Of a stretch of 55,147 nucleotides of DNA, positions 43,895-53,900 are shown one piece after another. Source of the stretch: Clostridiales bacterium. Its GTDB lineage: Bacteria; Bacillota; Clostridia; Christensenellales; Borkfalkiaceae. The notes beneath the pieces are model-generated. The model saw nothing but the letters and a program-made list of their open reading frames with translations, was not told the DNA's origin and did no database searches. Position 1 is the stretch's first letter; each line of letters starts with the position of its first letter. Position numbers and translations under genes: made by a program. Where the stretch lies: the NCBI GenBank assembly GCA_022508285.1, contig JAFLVN010000008.1:1-55147 (forward strand). The letters run 5' to 3'.

Positions 43895-45685
43895 ATGGCA
43901 GACGCATTTTCGGAGTTCGTTGCAACTCTAAAAGAAAAAGTTAATATCGTAGACGTTGTGGCGGGCTACGTCAGCCTTGAAAAACGTGGGGCAAACTATT
44001 GGGCATGCTGCCCTTTCCACCACGAAAAAACGCCGTCGTTTTCAATAAACGAGCCAGACCAGTTTTATCATTGCTTCGGATGCGGCGAGTCGGGCGACGT
44101 AATAAAGTTTGTAAAGGAGATGGAAAATATCGACTTTATGGACGCCGTTAAGCTGCTTGCAGAGCGTGTAAAACTCCCCCTGCCGCAGACCAATTACGAC
44201 AGTCAGAAGACGGTGGAGCAAAAGCGCAAGCGAGACACCGTGCTTAAAATACTCAACGATACGGCGCATTTCTATCTCGATAATCTAAATTCCGGAAAAG
44301 CGGACGAGCATATTGAATATATATTAAAAAGGCAGATTCCTTCCAATATAGTCCGCACGTTCGGGTTGGGTGCGTCTCTAAACTTCAACGACTTGCCAGC
44401 GTTTCTTTTGAAAAAAGGCTACGATAAGCAGGACTTGCTCGACAGCGGAGTAATAAACTCCGTGGACGGTAGACTTATCGACTCGCAGGGCGGCAGACTG
44501 ATTTTTCCTATAATAAACGCCATGGGCGAGGTCATCGCCTTCGGCGGCAGAGCTTTAAAAAAGGTTGATTTCGGCAAGTACAAAAACACAAAAGATACCG
44601 TTGTTTTCAGTAAAAGCAAGTCGCTATACAACATAAATCTTTTAAAAAAGTTAAAAACAACCCAAAATATAAAAGAAGTAATAATGGTTGAGGGATATAT
44701 GGATACCATTTCCCTCTACCAGTCAGGCTTCAAAAACGTAGTTGCCAGCATGGGTACGTCGCTCACGCATGATCAAGCGAGGCTGATAAAAAGATATACC
44801 GACACCGTTCTCATAAGCTACGACGGCGACTCTGCGGGTCAGAATGCAAACTTACGTGGGCTTGAGATTTTAAAGCATGAGGGCTTGAACGTAAAAGTCG
44901 TTCCGCTCGTCGATAACCTCGACCCCGACGACGTAATAAAGCAACTCGGCGCCGAGGGCTATCAAAGCTGTCTTGACAGGGCTATGCCGTTGATAGACTT
45001 CAAGCTTCACAGCCTGAAAGCTCAATACGATATAACAAAGAGCGAGGAAAAGCGCAAATTCGTTTCCGAAGCCTTAAAAGTTATAAAGACGGCAGATAGC
45101 GCCGCCGAGCAGGAAGACCTTTTAAAGGCGCTGAGAGATATCTCCGGCATAACGTACGAATCGCTCAAGCGTGACCTAACTAACGCACCTGCCGAAGTAC
45201 GCACCGAAGAAAAGCCTGCGCCGCAGCGCAAAGATAATTCATCGGTGGCAGACAGGGCTTCGAGATTTGTAATTTCAGCGTACCTGTTCGGTGCAAAATT
45301 TACAGACGACTTGCCCATAACCGAAGTGGAGTTTAATAACGACGTTCACTCAATAATATCAAGATATATACAGTCCAAGCGGCTTATGGAAGAGAGAGTG
45401 CAACCTGCCGAGCTCTTTGAATTTTTCGAGGAGGATAGCGAAGACTACGCAGAACTCTGCCGCATACTTGACTATTCCGACGGAGACAGATTTAAAGGCG
45501 AGGTTGCGGAAAAGTATTTTTACGACTGTGTAAAAAAACTTAAAACCGACTCGATTGACAGCCGTATTGCAAGCTTGAAATCCAAAATAGACGGCGAAAG
45601 CGATGCGGAAAAACGGAAGCAAATGGCACAAACCATTCAGAAATTGACACAAACAAAAAGGAAAATAAACAGCGGAGACAAATAA
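43895..45685 (+). CDS. dnaG: DNA primase
   Basis: This 596-residue RNA polymerase makes primers for lagging-strand synthesis. The zinc-binding domain uses Cys39, His42, Cys60 and Cys63 ([17 protein letters not shown]). The Toprim core has [13 protein letters not shown] and [10 protein letters not shown]. Residues 430-596 are the helicase-interacting part, with a charged coiled end. Its stop shares one base with the rpoD start. Confidence 0.96.
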   Translation: MADAFSEFVATLKEKVNIVDVVAGYVSLEKRGANYWACCPFHHEKTPSFSINEPDQFYHCFGCGESGDVIKFVKEMENIDFMDAVKLLAERVKLPLPQTNYDSQKTVEQKRKRDTVLKILNDTAHFYLDNLNSGKADEHIEYILKRQIPSNIVRTFGLGASLNFNDLPAFLLKKGYDKQDLLDSGVINSVDGRLIDSQGGRLIFPIINAMGEVIAFGGRALKKVDFGKYKNTKDTVVFSKSKSLYNINLLKKLKTTQNIKEVIMVEGYMDTISLYQSGFKNVVASMGTSLTHDQARLIKRYTDTVLISYDGDSAGQNANLRGLEILKHEGLNVKVVPLVDNLDPDDVIKQLGAEGYQSCLDRAMPLIDFKLHSLKAQYDITKSEEKRKFVSEALKVIKTADSAAEQEDLLKALRDISGITYESLKRDLTNAPAEVRTEEKPAPQRKDNSSVADRASRFVISAYLFGAKFTDDLPITEVEFNNDVHSIISRYIQSKRLMEERVQPAELFEFFEEDSEDYAELCRILDYSDGDRFKGEVAEKYFYDCVKKLKTDSIDSRIASLKSKIDGESDAEKRKQMAQTIQKLTQTKRKINSGDK

Positions 45686-46743
45686 TGAATTTATCCGACC
45701 AGAAATTAAACGAAGTATTGAAGCAAATCATCGACACTTACGGCGCTAAGGGCTCGATTACGACCAACAGTCTGTGCGACATTATGGAGAAGTACGAAAC
45801 TACTCCCGCACAGATGGATTTCGTATACAAGTCCATTGCCGAAGCGGGAATCCAGATTATCGACGAGGCTGAGCGCGACAGGGAGTTGTACGAGCAAGCG
45901 CTCTCCGACATAGGTTTAGACGACCCTGTAAAAATGTATCTCAAAGACATAGGTAGAGTGCCGTTACTTTCCGCAAACGACGAAATCGAGCTTGCCCGCA
46001 AAATGCAGGAGGGCGACGAGGAAGCAAAAAAGAAGCTTTCGGAAGCAAACTTAAGACTTGTCGTATCCATAGCAAAGCGCTACGTGGGCAGGGGTATGCT
46101 GTTCCTTGACCTCATACAAGAAGGCAATTTGGGACTTATGAAGGCGGTTGAAAAATTCGACTATCAAAAAGGTTTCAAATTCTCCACATACGCAACTTGG
46201 TGGATAAGACAGGCGATAACCCGAGCCATTGCCGATCAGGCACGCACGATAAGAATACCCGTGCATATGGTCGAAACAATCAATAAACTCACACGGGTTT
46301 CCCGCATACTTCTGCAAAAGTACGGCAGAGACCCTACCGCAGCTGAAATTGCGAGGGAAATGGGAATAAGCGAGGAGCGTGTGCGTGAAATTCAGAAAAT
46401 TGCGCAGGACCCCGTCTCTTTGGAAACTCCCATCGGCGAGGAGGAGGACAGCCACCTCGGCGACTTCATAGAGGACGAAACTACGGTAACACCCTCAGAC
46501 AGCGTCTCCACAACAATGCTCAAGGAAACGCTTTTGGGCGTGTTGAACAGCCTTACCCCTCGTGAGGAAAAAGTTTTAAGGCTTCGCTACGGCGTGGACG
46601 ACGGCAGACCCAGAACGCTTGAAGAGGTCGGCAAAGAGTTCAACGTAACGAGGGAGAGAATCCGTCAGATAGAGGCAAAGGCTCTCCGCAAACTCCGTCA
46701 CCCTTCCCGTTCCAAGCATCTCAAAGATTTCCTCGACACTTAA
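45685..46743 (+). CDS. rpoD: housekeeping sigma factor SigA/RpoD
   Basis: This 352-residue primary sigma factor has a short region 1.1, region 1.2 ([17 protein letters not shown]), region 2 with the -10 helix ([16 protein letters not shown]), region 3 and region 4.2 with [24 protein letters not shown]. The dgt-dnaG-rpoD order is the macromolecular-synthesis operon of Gram-positives. The many TATAAT/TTGACA-like sites in this window agree with such a factor. No Shine-Dalgarno sequence of its own; coupled to dnaG. Confidence 0.97.
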   Translation: MNLSDQKLNEVLKQIIDTYGAKGSITTNSLCDIMEKYETTPAQMDFVYKSIAEAGIQIIDEAERDRELYEQALSDIGLDDPVKMYLKDIGRVPLLSANDEIELARKMQEGDEEAKKKLSEANLRLVVSIAKRYVGRGMLFLDLIQEGNLGLMKAVEKFDYQKGFKFSTYATWWIRQAITRAIADQARTIRIPVHMVETINKLTRVSRILLQKYGRDPTAAEIAREMGISEERVREIQKIAQDPVSLETPIGEEEDSHLGDFIEDETTVTPSDSVSTTMLKETLLGVLNSLTPREEKVLRLRYGVDDGRPRTLEEVGKEFNVTRERIRQIEAKALRKLRHPSRSKHLKDFLDT

Positions 46744-47390
46744 TGGACAGAATAAAAAAACTCTGCGCATATCTTTCACCCTGCAAAACTTTTGCTGACG
46801 TCGGTTGCGACCACGGCTATTGCACGCAGTACATGCTTAAAAATTCGCTTTGCGAGCGAGCGGTAATTTCCGATATAAGCAAAAAGTGTTTAAACAAGGC
46901 GCAGGTATTGCTTAAAAATTATATCGCAGACGGAAAATGCACACCCGTATTGTGTTCGGGGCTTGAAAAGATAGAAAATAGCACCGACCTTGTGCTGATT
47001 GCGGGCATGGGCGGAGAAGAGATTGTAAACATTTTAAAATGCGCTTTTATCCCCGAAAACTTCGTGTTACAGCCGATGCGAAACGCAAGGGAAGTGCGCG
47101 AATATCTTTTGCAAAACGGTGCGGAAATCACGCAAGACGACGTGTTTGAAAGCGGCGGTAAATATTACTTTGTAATATGCGGCAAAAGACAGGGCAATAA
47201 TCATACATACACCCCCGCACAGCTTCGGTTCGGCAAGGGAAATTTAAAGGGAGCGCTCGGCGGTTATCTCATAGAGGAGCTTTTAAAAAAGCGGGAATAT
47301 ATTACCCGCAATTTAAGCGGCGCAAGCCGCAGTCGGATACAGGAAGAAATAAATTTTATCGAGGGAATATTGAGCGGTGAAATCGAGTGA
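46743..47390 (+). CDS. trmK: tRNA (adenine-22-N1)-methyltransferase
   Basis: This 215-residue SAM-dependent enzyme methylates N1 of adenine 22 in some tRNAs. SAM motif DVGCDHGY, the family block IAGMGGEEI and LQPMRNAREVREYL are present. Its position after rpoD and before nif3 is the usual Firmicutes order. It shares one base with rpoD and 14 bases with the next gene. Confidence 0.92.
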   Translation: MDRIKKLCAYLSPCKTFADVGCDHGYCTQYMLKNSLCERAVISDISKKCLNKAQVLLKNYIADGKCTPVLCSGLEKIENSTDLVLIAGMGGEEIVNILKCAFIPENFVLQPMRNAREVREYLLQNGAEITQDDVFESGGKYYFVICGKRQGNNHTYTPAQLRFGKGNLKGALGGYLIEELLKKREYITRNLSGASRSRIQEEINFIEGILSGEIE

Positions 47391-48159
47391 ACTTTTAAAG
47401 CTTTTGGAATATATAGGTCCGCTTTCAATTTCAGACGAATTCTGTAAAAAGTACGACCATTACGATAACAGCGGCATACTCGTTGACAGCGGCGAGGATA
47501 TAACGGGAATTCTGTTTTCCCTCGATTTATCCGCAAAGGCGGTGCAAGAAGCTAAAAAGCAGGGTTTCAACGCCATAGTCACGCATCATCCCGCAATTTT
47601 CGGTGCAATAAACTCGTTGTCGGTTGGCGACAATAAAACTTCGCAGATTGCCGAGTGCCTGAAAAGCGGAATAACCGTCATTTCCATGCACCTCAATTTC
47701 GACGCTGCGCCCGAGGGTATAGACTATCACCTTATGCAGGGGCTTGGCGGTGACGCAGGCAAAACTTTAGTTAAGCTGAGCGGCGGAGCATACGGCAGAG
47801 TATACGATATAAAACCCCGCAAATTGTACGAATATGTCGAGTTTATCAAAAAAAATTTCGGCACGGACAGGGTAATTTACTACGGTGCAAAGGATAAAGT
47901 GATAAGGCGGGTATCCTCTTTCTGCGGGGCAGGCTGCGACGATGAAAGTATTGCTTTTTCCGTAGAGGAAGGCGTTGACGTATTCGTTTCGTCCGACTTA
48001 AAGCACCACCAGATCACTGCGCTCTTATCGCACGGAATAAGCGTAATTTGTCTCACGCACTATGCGTCGGAAAATTACGGCTTCAACAAAATTTACAAAA
48101 AAATAATTGAGGAACTTAACGTGCCCGCCGCATATTTTTGCGACGCTGAGCTCCTATAG
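47377..48159 (+). CDS. Nif3-like dinuclear metal-center protein (YqfO)
   Basis: This 260-residue protein of the Nif3/YqfO family is close to GTP cyclohydrolase I type 2-like proteins, but its function is not settled. Metal-binding residues are in VTHHPAIF, SMHLNFD and the C-terminal THYASENYG. It is the short form without the PII-like insert of B. subtilis YqfO. GTG start overlapping trmK. The opening (KYDHYDNSGILV) replaces the common EEWDNVGL. Confidence 0.88.
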   Translation: MKSSELLKLLEYIGPLSISDEFCKKYDHYDNSGILVDSGEDITGILFSLDLSAKAVQEAKKQGFNAIVTHHPAIFGAINSLSVGDNKTSQIAECLKSGITVISMHLNFDAAPEGIDYHLMQGLGGDAGKTLVKLSGGAYGRVYDIKPRKLYEYVEFIKKNFGTDRVIYYGAKDKVIRRVSSFCGAGCDDESIAFSVEEGVDVFVSSDLKHHQITALLSHGISVICLTHYASENYGFNKIYKKIIEELNVPAAYFCDAELL

Positions 48160-48175
48160 TTCCGAGGGAGTATAT

Positions 48176-48877
48176 ATGTCACAGGTAGAAAAGCTATTAA
48201 AATATCAGGAAGAGGACGAAAAGCTTTTAAAAGTCGAGCGTGAGCTTTCCAATTCCACGGAAAGAAAGAACCTTGCTCAGGCGGTAAACTTTGTTACAAA
48301 GGCTACCGAAAGACTTGAAGCGCTTGACGGCAAGGCGATATCTCTTGCGGCTACGCTTGAGGAACTCAAGGAAAAATATACCGAAGTTGCCGAAACTCTT
48401 TCGGAGTTTGAAAATTTAGACGAACTTTTGGATGGCGGTGCGGATATCTCTTTCTATAAAAAGAATATTGCGCAGATAACCGAAAAGCTTAAAGCAATCA
48501 AGCAGGAGGTTGCGGCGCTCACCAAGGCTATCAAGGAGTCTAACGAGGAATTCCAGAACCTCTACGTAAAAAACAGAGCAATGCAAAAACAGGGCAAGGA
48601 ATTTCAGGAAGCGTATGAAGCTCTAAGGGCGGAAAAACGCAAGGAGAGCGATGTTATAAAAGGCGAGCTGGAAAAGCTTGCAAAGGACATAAATCCCGAA
48701 TATATGCAGCGCTATCAGGTAAAGCGTAGCGAGCGCATATTCCCCATACTATGCCCCGTCAAGGACGGCAGGTGCTCGAAGTGCGGTTCGGAATTGTCGC
48801 TTGTCGGTAAAGAAAAAATTTCTTCCGGCGGAGTTGTGGAGTGCGACAACTGCCACAGGTTTATATACAGCGAATAG
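48176..48877 (+). CDS. coiled-coil protein with C4 zinc ribbon
   Basis: This 233-residue protein has a long coiled coil (about 10-170) and a C-terminal four-cysteine zinc ribbon (CSKCGSELS ... VECDNCHRFIY), the layout of the CT398/YbgI-linked zinc-ribbon family found next to nif3 in many bacteria. It has been linked with flagella or RNA handling in others, with no firm function. ATG 48176 is preferred because GAGGGAG stands 6 bases before it; a longer frame begins inside nif3. Confidence 0.85.
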   Translation: MSQVEKLLKYQEEDEKLLKVERELSNSTERKNLAQAVNFVTKATERLEALDGKAISLAATLEELKEKYTEVAETLSEFENLDELLDGGADISFYKKNIAQITEKLKAIKQEVAALTKAIKESNEEFQNLYVKNRAMQKQGKEFQEAYEALRAEKRKESDVIKGELEKLAKDINPEYMQRYQVKRSERIFPILCPVKDGRCSKCGSELSLVGKEKISSGGVVECDNCHRFIYSE

Positions 48878-48895
48878 TAAATTTATAAAACAATA

Positions 48896-48932
48896 GGCGC
48901 ACGGGCTTGCAGCCCGTGCGCCAACTTTTTTA
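48896..48932. terminator. terminator of the dnaG-rpoD operon
   Basis: A perfect 12-bp GC-rich stem (48896-48907 with 48911-48922, loop tgc) is followed by aactttttt. It separates the operon from the convergent aspS gene and may work both ways. Confidence 0.9.
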
Positions 48933-48943
48933 TGCGGATTAAG

Positions 48944-50275
48944 TTAAGGTGTAACTCTGTTAATATCTCTCGGGAACATTGTTGCATAGCGTACGTTTTT
49001 GAATCCCAAAAGGTGCATCGTAAGTCTTTCAAGTCCGAGCCCAAGTCCACCGTGAGGGGGTGCTCCGTACTTATGAAGCATGAGGTAGGTTTCAAACTGT
49101 GCGGGGTCCATGCCCAGCTTTTTCATCTTTTCAACCTGCATGTTGTAGTCGTGAACACGCTGACCGCCGCTCGTAATCTCGAGACCTCTGAATAGGAGGT
49201 CGAAGGAGAGTGTAACTTCGGGGTCGTCGGGGTCGTCCATCGTGTAGAACGGACGCTTTTTGGAGAGGTAGTGGGTAACGAATAAGAAGTCTGAATTATA
49301 CTGCTGCTTTGCCCACTTGCCGAGGAAAGCCTCTTCTTCGGGCTCGAAGTCCTTCATATCCGTGATATTTTTCAGCTTCTTCACGCACAATTCCTTTGCG
49401 TCCTTAAATCTGATGCAGGGAATAGTGGTAATTTCGGGAATATCTGCTTTCAGCAGTGCAACTTCGGGAGCGTATTCCGTCTTTAAAAGATTCATTATAT
49501 ATTTGAGAGCGCCCGTCTCCATATTCATAATGTCGGTAAAGCTCTCGATATATCCCATCTCGAAGTCCATCGAGATATATTCGTTGAGGTGCCTCGACGT
49601 GTCGTGGTGCTCCGCACGGAACACTGGCGCAATCTCGAACACTCTCTCGTATACGGGCACAAGCGCCTGCTTATAAAGCTGAGGGCTCTGAGCAAGGAAC
49701 ACCGTCTTGCCGAAGTAATCGAGCTTGAAAACGTTTGTGCCGCCCTCTGCGCCCGCAAAGTTGATTTTAGGGGAGTGCACTTCGGTGAAACCCTGGCTCT
49801 GCAAATACTCTCTGAATCCTCTCTGAATACCTTCCTGAATTTTGAATATCGCACGCTCCTTGGGGTTGCGCAGAGTCACGGGGCGGTTGTCAAGATTTAC
49901 CGACAGGTCGCAAACTACTTCTTTTTTCGAAATTACAACGGGAGGTATATCTGCGGGGACGGACATAAGCTCAATATTGTGAATCTGCAATTCGTATCTC
50001 TCGCTGCCGTCTCGGGTTTCGCTTTTTACAACCTTACCTGTAATTTTTGCCGCCGACTGCTCAACGACTTCGGGTGTGAGTCTGTACTCCGAAAATTCGG
50101 GGGAATACACGCACTGAATGAGCTCTCTCGCCGTCCTCACGATAATAAAAGCAAAGTCTGACATAAGCCTTATGTTATGGATTGCGCCTTTAATCGTAAC
50201 GACTTCGTTTACGTGCTTTCCGAATTCGGAATAAGGGGTGGTAGTGCAGGGAATAATTCCCGTAATTTCTTGCAT
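48944..50275 (-). CDS. aspS: aspartyl-tRNA synthetase, archaeal type
   Basis: This 443-residue class II synthetase has an N-terminal OB-fold (20-110) and a class II core with motif 2 RAEHHDTSRHLNEY and motif 3 GLGLGLERLTMHLLG. The blocks FLAQSPQLYKQ and EGGTNVF, the short length and the missing bacterial insertion domain place it with archaeal-type AspRS (AspS2) rather than bacterial AspRS. Such enzymes are often non-discriminating and charge tRNA-Asn with Asp for GatCAB to amidate; specificity cannot be fixed here. An AsnRS reading is less likely. AGG stands upstream of ATG. Confidence 0.78.
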   Translation of the reverse strand: MQEITGIIPCTTTPYSEFGKHVNEVVTIKGAIHNIRLMSDFAFIIVRTARELIQCVYSPEFSEYRLTPEVVEQSAAKITGKVVKSETRDGSERYELQIHNIELMSVPADIPPVVISKKEVVCDLSVNLDNRPVTLRNPKERAIFKIQEGIQRGFREYLQSQGFTEVHSPKINFAGAEGGTNVFKLDYFGKTVFLAQSPQLYKQALVPVYERVFEIAPVFRAEHHDTSRHLNEYISMDFEMGYIESFTDIMNMETGALKYIMNLLKTEYAPEVALLKADIPEITTIPCIRFKDAKELCVKKLKNITDMKDFEPEEEAFLGKWAKQQYNSDFLFVTHYLSKKRPFYTMDDPDDPEVTLSFDLLFRGLEITSGGQRVHDYNMQVEKMKKLGMDPAQFETYLMLHKYGAPPHGGLGLGLERLTMHLLGFKNVRYATMFPRDINRVTP

Positions 50276-50396
50276 AAAATAGCCTCGAATGATTTTTTTA
50301 TAATTTTAAAACATACTCGCATAAAAATCAAGTAAAATTGTAAAAAATTTCCTTTGCCTTTTCAGCTTAAATATGCTAAACTTATAAATACTAACT

Positions 50397-50565
50397 ATGT
50401 CTGCGGTGTTCGTGGTATGGAGAATTCGTAATCCACAATATGTAAAAGGGAGCGGTTGTTTGAGGAAATAGGCAAGGTCTGGTTTCGGAAAGTCCGAGGT
50501 TCCGCTCCGCCGCACCCACCTGCGAGAAGCGGGTTAAAACTTTTTCATATCACGGCACAGGCGGA
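50397..50565 (+). ncRNA. ssrS: 6S RNA (probable)
   Basis: The 629-base gap between aspS and the next gene holds a structured RNA. The ends (gtctgcggtgttcgtggta 50399-50417 and tatcacggcacaggc 50548-50562) pair, with G-U pairs. GAGAAG and TTAAAAC (50524-50540), as in the known 6S central bubble, lie on the 3' side, and gggagcggttg on the 5' side matches the E. coli pattern GCTCCGCGGTTG in part. 6S RNA imitates an open promoter and traps the SigA holoenzyme. A -10-like TATAAA lies at 50383-50388. Ends are approximate. Confidence 0.68.
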
Positions 50566-50663
50566 TTTTGAATGTTGCGGTATGCGCACTATTCAAAATC
50601 CGCTTAAATTATAATTAAATCAAAATCATAAAAGCGGGTGCGTATGCACCCGCTTTTATTTTT
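50561..50663 (+). terminator. two hairpins behind the 6S RNA
   Basis: The first stem (gcggattttgaat 50561-50573 with 50591-50603) lacks a T-run and may belong to the RNA. The second (50628-50641 with 50646-50659, loop gtat, then ttttt) is a full terminator. Confidence 0.75.
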
Positions 50664-50765
50664 GTAACTTACTGTTCAGATATAGGTCGCTGAAAAAATG
50701 CATGGGGTAACATTCAATGAGCATATGGTAAAATTTCACTTCCGTTTATAATAGACGCAATTCCC

Positions 50766-50794
50766 TTGACAACAGAACTGTTATTATATAAAAT
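50766..50794 (+). promoter_or_regulatory. consensus promoter for the pseudo-GH3/AAA operon
   Basis: TTGACA (50766-50771), exactly 17 bases, TAAAAT (50789-50794), the best -35 box in the window. The start would be near 50801, with a leader of about 104 bases. Confidence 0.85.
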
Positions 50795-50811
50795 GTAATA
50801 TGTATAGTTAT

Positions 50812-50868
50812 CACTTAGAGTGTAAGTGGTGTGCCAAAAATAATCATATAATTATAGAATATAATTAT
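50812..50868 (+). promoter_or_regulatory. two dyads in the leader of the pseudo-GH3 gene
   Basis: cactta-gagtg-taagtg (50812-50828) and a 9-bp inverted repeat ataattata-gaa-tataattat (50848-50868) follow the promoter. They could be regulator sites or leader folds. aggggt precedes the ATG. Bases 50664-50765 hold nothing else that I can name. Confidence 0.45.
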
Positions 50869-50904
50869 AAAACTGTCACCGCAAGGGACGGACAGGGGTA
50901 AAAC

Positions 50905-53900
50905 ATGTTAGCTAATGAACGGCTTATAATAAAAATGTCATTGGAACAGAAGGTGAAATTCGTCACAAGCTTAAATGCGTACGAAAGTTCACCCGTAGGA
51001 GGCTACGAGTTCCCCGTTTTCAAGTTAAAGGGTCAGCCATATGATGACTGCCCCGACGTTTACGCTACGTGTTTTCCTTCCGATAAGGCGCTTGCCTCAA
51101 CTTGGAACTCTAATCTTATAAGCGACGTTTACGGTGCGATAGGCAATGAAACGAAAAGTGTGCACAGCTTCGGCTATTTTAACAATACCGACGATTGCGC
51201 CATAGAAAACCTCTCAAGCGACAATTTCGTTACCGCAAAATTTATACTTTCAAGAACGCTCGGACTCAGTCTCAGTAATCAAGCGGTCAACTTTGAAAAA
51301 ACGTATACGGAAAACAGCGAGCGCGAGTACGACAAAATGTTTATTACAAACACCGTTTTGGCAGATGCTAAGCCGACTTCGATACTCGTTAAAAATCCGT
51401 CAGACGTAGAAAGCATTACTAAAAAATTCAAATATAACAATCTCTTTTTCGGTATTGCTTCATCTCCGCTGGAAACTGTCCGCCTTCTTTTGGCGGGGTG
51501 CTCGCTCGTGTTTATTTCAGAAGATTTCTTAACCGAGCTTGTGGGCTTTTTGTCTGTACGCACAGAAGAATACAGAAAGGCGTACAGGCACTATCGCAGC
51601 GGACAAATGAAGCTCGGCGAGTTTGACCGTCTTGTCCGCAACTTGGAGATTTTCGACGAAACGATAATAGACGAGGCTTGCGACAAGCTTATTTCCATTC
51701 TCTTCGAGATGAAAGAGAATGGAGAGAAAGTCCACGAAATGGAAGGGCTTGACGGAAAAAACAATGCAAAATTCGATGAGATTTCACACGACGAGCTTGC
51801 GCTCAGAGCGGCGAGGGAGTCTGTCGTGCTTATCAAAAACGACGGTATTCTGCCACTCACGCACCGTACGAGAATTGCCGTTGCCGGCGAATATGCCAAC
51901 GATTTTTCCTATCAGAAAGAACTTTTCGGTTGCAACCCCACCGTCGAAATGCTTCCGTTCGACGTTATCAACGAATACGAAGAGCTTAACACAACAGGTT
52001 ACGTTGCAGGCTATGCCAAGGGCGTTAGTGGCAGGGTAGACCTTATCGATTCGGCTGTCGGACTTGCCGGACAGTCGGACTACACTTTATTATATCTCTG
52101 CGCAGGCAGGGGGCAGGCGAGCCTTCCGCCCGAACAGACAGAGCTTATCGAGGCACTCTCATCAAAAGGTGTCGGCATTATCGCAGTGGTTGCTTGCGAT
52201 GAAAATATCGATTTATCCTTTGCTGATAAGTGTAAAGCAGTGCTTTTAACGTATAACGGCGGACAGGAGGGAACGGCAGCCGTTCTCGATATCCTTTGCG
52301 GGATTGTGTCGCCCTCGGGAAAACTCGTCAAAGAGGTTTTAAAACCCGACGGTGAAGTTATGTATCCCTTCGGCTACGGACTTTCGTACACCAAATTTGA
52401 ATATAGCAAATTAAAAGTCAAAACAAACGGCGTAAGCTTCACGGTTTCCAACACGGGAGAGTGCGACGGCTTTGCAAACGTTCAGCTCTACGTAAAGAAA
52501 AAGGACGCAGAGGGACTCTTCTCAAATAAGACCTTGCGCGGTTTTGCAAAGGCGTTCGTCAAAAAAGGTGATGCGGTAAACGTTGAAATTGCCTTTGACG
52601 AAAACACGTTCAGATCGTTCAGCGACGAAAAAAATTGCTATACGATAGACGGCGGCAACTACGAAATTACTGTTTCCGAAAATTACACCTGCGACAAGCT
52701 CTCAAAAACCGTGACTCTCGGCGGGCACGTATTTAATAAAATTCCACAAAACGAAATCGCCGAAACTTCAAACGGCGCAGATATTCAATTCACGGGCGTC
52801 AAAGAGGAAAAAGCACGCACACAAGCGAGTGCGAAACTCTCGTTCAGCGTAAAACTTTTCCTTGCGCTCATGCTCGGCTTGTACTACAACGGGCTTATCG
52901 CCGTATTTGCTTTCACTCCAATAATCAGTGTAAAAGGTTTTATTCTCTACGTAATACTCGGCTCAATTGCGGTAGTTTTAAATATACTTCTTATCGTATA
53001 TATAGTTTTGATAGCCAAACAGCGCAAAAAACAGCTTAAACTTCACACAAACGACATGCTTACCGATATGGTCGGCAGTATAAAAGACTTCAAGGAAATT
53101 GCAAAGGTTTCATACGCCGTACCTGTCAAAGCCGAAGAGGATGAAGAAAAAAATGGCGAAGGTGAAGCAAACGGTGAAAATACCGTCTTCAGTACCGAAG
53201 ATCCGGTTGAGCGCACTTTTGACGCAAGCTTAGACGATAGCGAAGAAGAGGTAACGTTCACCGAGCATATTTCCCTTGCCGAAGTTTGTTCCAACTTCCG
53301 TGAGTTTGCGCTCTCATACGGAGTCAATATAGAAATTATTTCCGTCCGAGCTATAATCTCTGCGGTTGCGTCAAGTAAAATCGTAATTTTAAAATCGGCA
53401 AATACCGAAGTTTTGCCCGACCTTTTAAAGGCGCTTTGCGCATACTTTGGTAGCACCGCAATTACAAATGCCAAAGATTGTTGGAAAAAAGCGGGCGACC
53501 TTATGTGGAAGGAAGCGGGCGACAGATATGTTGTATCAGACTTCACCAACGCCGTTCACGGCGCAAGTAAGTCTCCCGCAAAAATGTGTGTTGCAATTCT
53601 TGAAAACGTCAATGCCGAAAACGTTATGTCGTATTTTAGCGACTTTGTAGACTATGCAAACCATCCGACGGAAGAACACGAGATTAAGATAAGCGACGAG
53701 CTTATTATAAAGCTCCCCGATAATATTACGTATTTTGTAGTACCCGAAGAAGGGTCAACGCAGAACTTCCCCAAGGAATTTATCAACGCTTCCATGACCG
53801 TAGATCTTGCACTCAGCAGGGCTGAAAAGGGTAGCGAGGTAGAAGCAAAAAGCGTTGCATTTGCAGAATTTAACGATTTGGTTAAAGCCGCTCGCGAAGA

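Noticed and set aside
50305-50515. Minus-strand frame over the 6S-like RNA
   Set aside because: It overlaps a structured RNA with pairing ends and has no ribosome site.
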